From: Chromera velia | Lineage: Eukaryota > Sar > Chromeraceae | Assembly: GCA_018398765.1 (NCBI GenBank) | Contig: JAHBMJ010004957.1 | Span: 20,155 to 39,338, forward strand | Reading direction: 5' to 3' | DNA length: 19,184 nucleotides | Shown here: in pieces, positions 17,880 through 19,184 of the stretch | Layout of the letters: every line of letters starts with the position of its first letter | Position numbering within the stretch: position 1 is the first letter of the stretch | Translations under genes and position numbers: made by a program | The notes under the pieces: generated by a model | What the model was told of the DNA's origin: nothing | The model's database searches: none | The model's input: only the letters and a program-made list of their open reading frames with translations

Positions 17880-18600
17880 TCTGACATGACTCACTCACTC
17901 ATCGGACTACGTTCATGACGCACCGACCACAGTGTACCGAAGGTACAGGCCTAGCCAGACAGGGAGGCAGACAGACAGAAACACATGCACGTTTTCACTA
18001 AAGGAGAAAGAGGGCGCCCCGGACTCTGGAGTCACACAGACAACGAACAAGAAAAAAAAAGGGAACGCTCGCATGACTTCCTGCACCCATGCATATAAAG
18101 CCACGCAAACCCGCAGAGAACCAAAGTTGCCCTACAGGGACCACAGTCCTGCGGGAGAGAAGCACTCGAAGTCTTCTCACTGACCTGCACGTGGGCATCT
18201 GTTTGAGGGGAGGGAAGGAAGGAAGAGACGAGGAGAGAAAAGGAAACAATGTGAACAGAAACAAACATCGAGAGAGACAGACAACATACACAGCTGCAGA
18301 GGTCCCTATAGTCCCTCCCATTCCCTCGCCAACCCACTTTTCGACATGGACACAAAAGAAAGAGAGGAAAGCAAAAAGCTTCCGTCCGTTCAACTACAAA
18401 GGGAGGAAAGGGAACGTTCGGTTTAGAAAAAAACCGAAAAGCCGCTTTTTCCTTCCAGCACAACAAAAGAGAAGTTGACTGACCTCCGGTCAAAACTTTC
18501 ACATCAAGCACTCAAACAGGAACACATGGAAGCACACATTCAACGAGGCTTGCAAGGCACCAGCCAGGCAAGGCCCCGACAGGCAACAGCAAACAAGCAG
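17880..18600. other. Purine-rich region with scattered minus-strand splice-like signals
   Basis: No gene can be defended. Minus-strand GTCAGT motifs preceded by AG occur at about 18478-18473 (GGAG|GTCAGT) and about 18185-18180 (GCAG|GTCAGT), matching the donor form used by the window's real genes. Short acceptor-like pyrimidine tracts also occur. They may mark small exons or UTR introns of a minus-strand gene entering from the right edge. Confidence 0.35.
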
Positions 18601-18610
18601 GCATACTCAC

Positions 18611-18674
18611 GGACGGACAGACAGTCACGCCCTTCCTTTTGCAGACCGATGGCTCAGCTTGACCACCCGAAGAT
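18611..18674 (-). CDS. Candidate internal exon of a partial minus-strand gene
   Basis: A strong acceptor (a long CT-rich tract ending TTTTGCGCAG) at 18675 is followed by 64 nt and a consensus donor GTGAGT at 18610. The frame that stays open reads SSGGQAEPSVCKRKGVTVCPS. An alternative donor GTGACT at 18628 gives LRVVKLSHRSAKGRA in another frame. A second acceptor-like site (CGCTTGCAG, 19026) begins an open minus-strand stretch to about 18831 or 18811. No domain is recognisable, and the gene would continue past the contig edge. Confidence 0.3.
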
Positions 18675-19170
18675 CTGCGCAAAAGAAGAAGCAGCAGCGC
18701 CGAAAGGACAAGAGAGAAAGGCCCTCACTCCCCTCCCGCATTCATCGATTGAAATGAAATGAATGAATAGAAAAGAATAGTGGACAATGAGAACACTCTC
18801 AAAAGAATACCTCCCGCATCGCCTCCTCACGCCTCGGCGTGCCTTCCCCTCTCGTCTCTCTCTTCATTCCCCTCCCTGCAAAATGCCGTCCGTTCAAAGC
18901 GGCAAAGAAGAGAACAAAAAGACTCTTCCGGAGTTTCCTTCTTCTCTCAACTCCCTCCCTCCTCATTCCATCCATCCATCCAACTGAGTCCTCCCTCCTC
19001 CACTTCCCCCCCCTCTATTGACACACTGCAAGCGAAAAGGAGAGAGACACACAATTGATAGCCTCCAGTCAACCCACCCCTCGCTCTCATACAGGGCGCA
19101 TCCCCTTATTTCTTTCTGTCCGTCCGTCACTCCCGCTCATTTCTGCAGGGAGGAATCATGCTGCCCCGTT

Positions 19171-19184
19171 CCCCCCCCCCCCCC
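19171..19184. repeat. Poly-C contig end
   Basis: Fourteen C at the very end, the complement of the poly-G that opens the contig. Confidence 0.9.

Noticed and set aside
18629-18674. LRVVKLSHRSAKG as a voltage-sensor (S4-S5 linker) of a potassium channel
   Set aside because: Only a loose resemblance over about 13 residues; no pore signature or other transmembrane segments are seen nearby.

Overview
This is a gene-sparse, intron-rich eukaryotic nuclear contig. Genes are split by GT-AG introns of roughly 50-700 bp, introns and flanks carry many dinucleotide and tetranucleotide microsatellites, and retroelements and small DNA transposons sit between genes. There is no bacterial-style gene packing. 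A protist with large introns, possibly an alveolate such as a chromerid, is my best guess from general style only; no marker in the window proves it. The contig starts with 14 G and ends with 14 C, so both ends look like assembly breaks, and the outermost genes are cut.

Layout. (1) 25-4695, minus strand: a multi-exon protein kinase running off the left edge. I rebuilt nine exons by splice-site reading; all phases agree and every canonical kinase motif is found, with HGD for HRD and a likely DLG for DFG. (2) 4700-8050: transposon territory. A Ty3/gypsy chromovirus-type LTR retrotransposon (5250-7502) has 5-bp target duplications ACAGG, a primer-binding site, a polypurine tract, an integrase and a chromodomain, but has lost protease, reverse transcriptase and RNase H. 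A 233-bp inverted-repeat element is nested in its 5' LTR. (3) 8429-10985, minus strand: a six-exon gene for a two-AN1-finger protein of the ZFAND2/stress-associated type with an unusual serine-rich and glycine-rich tail. (4) 10986-11942: a divergent promoter region with alternating (CG)n and (TA)n tracts. (5) 11943-15745, plus strand: a five-exon gene for an unrecognised 981-residue protein with a small N-terminal region and a very long basic, disordered, Ser/Pro/Lys/Ala-rich tail. (6) 15746-17870: noncoding, AT-rich transposon-like sequence including a second short inverted-repeat element (17169-17413) and a GATC-rich island. (7) 17880-19184: scattered minus-strand splice-like signals, perhaps the edge of another gene.

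The three solid genes are unrelated and not an operon. What unites them is splicing: many of their 5' splice sites read GTCAGT or GTCGGT (C at +3) rather than GTAAGT/GTGAGT, on both strands and in all three genes. Together with the decayed, transition-only retrotransposon and the nested elements, this is the most distinctive feature of the window. I saw no CRISPR array, rRNA or convincing tRNA.
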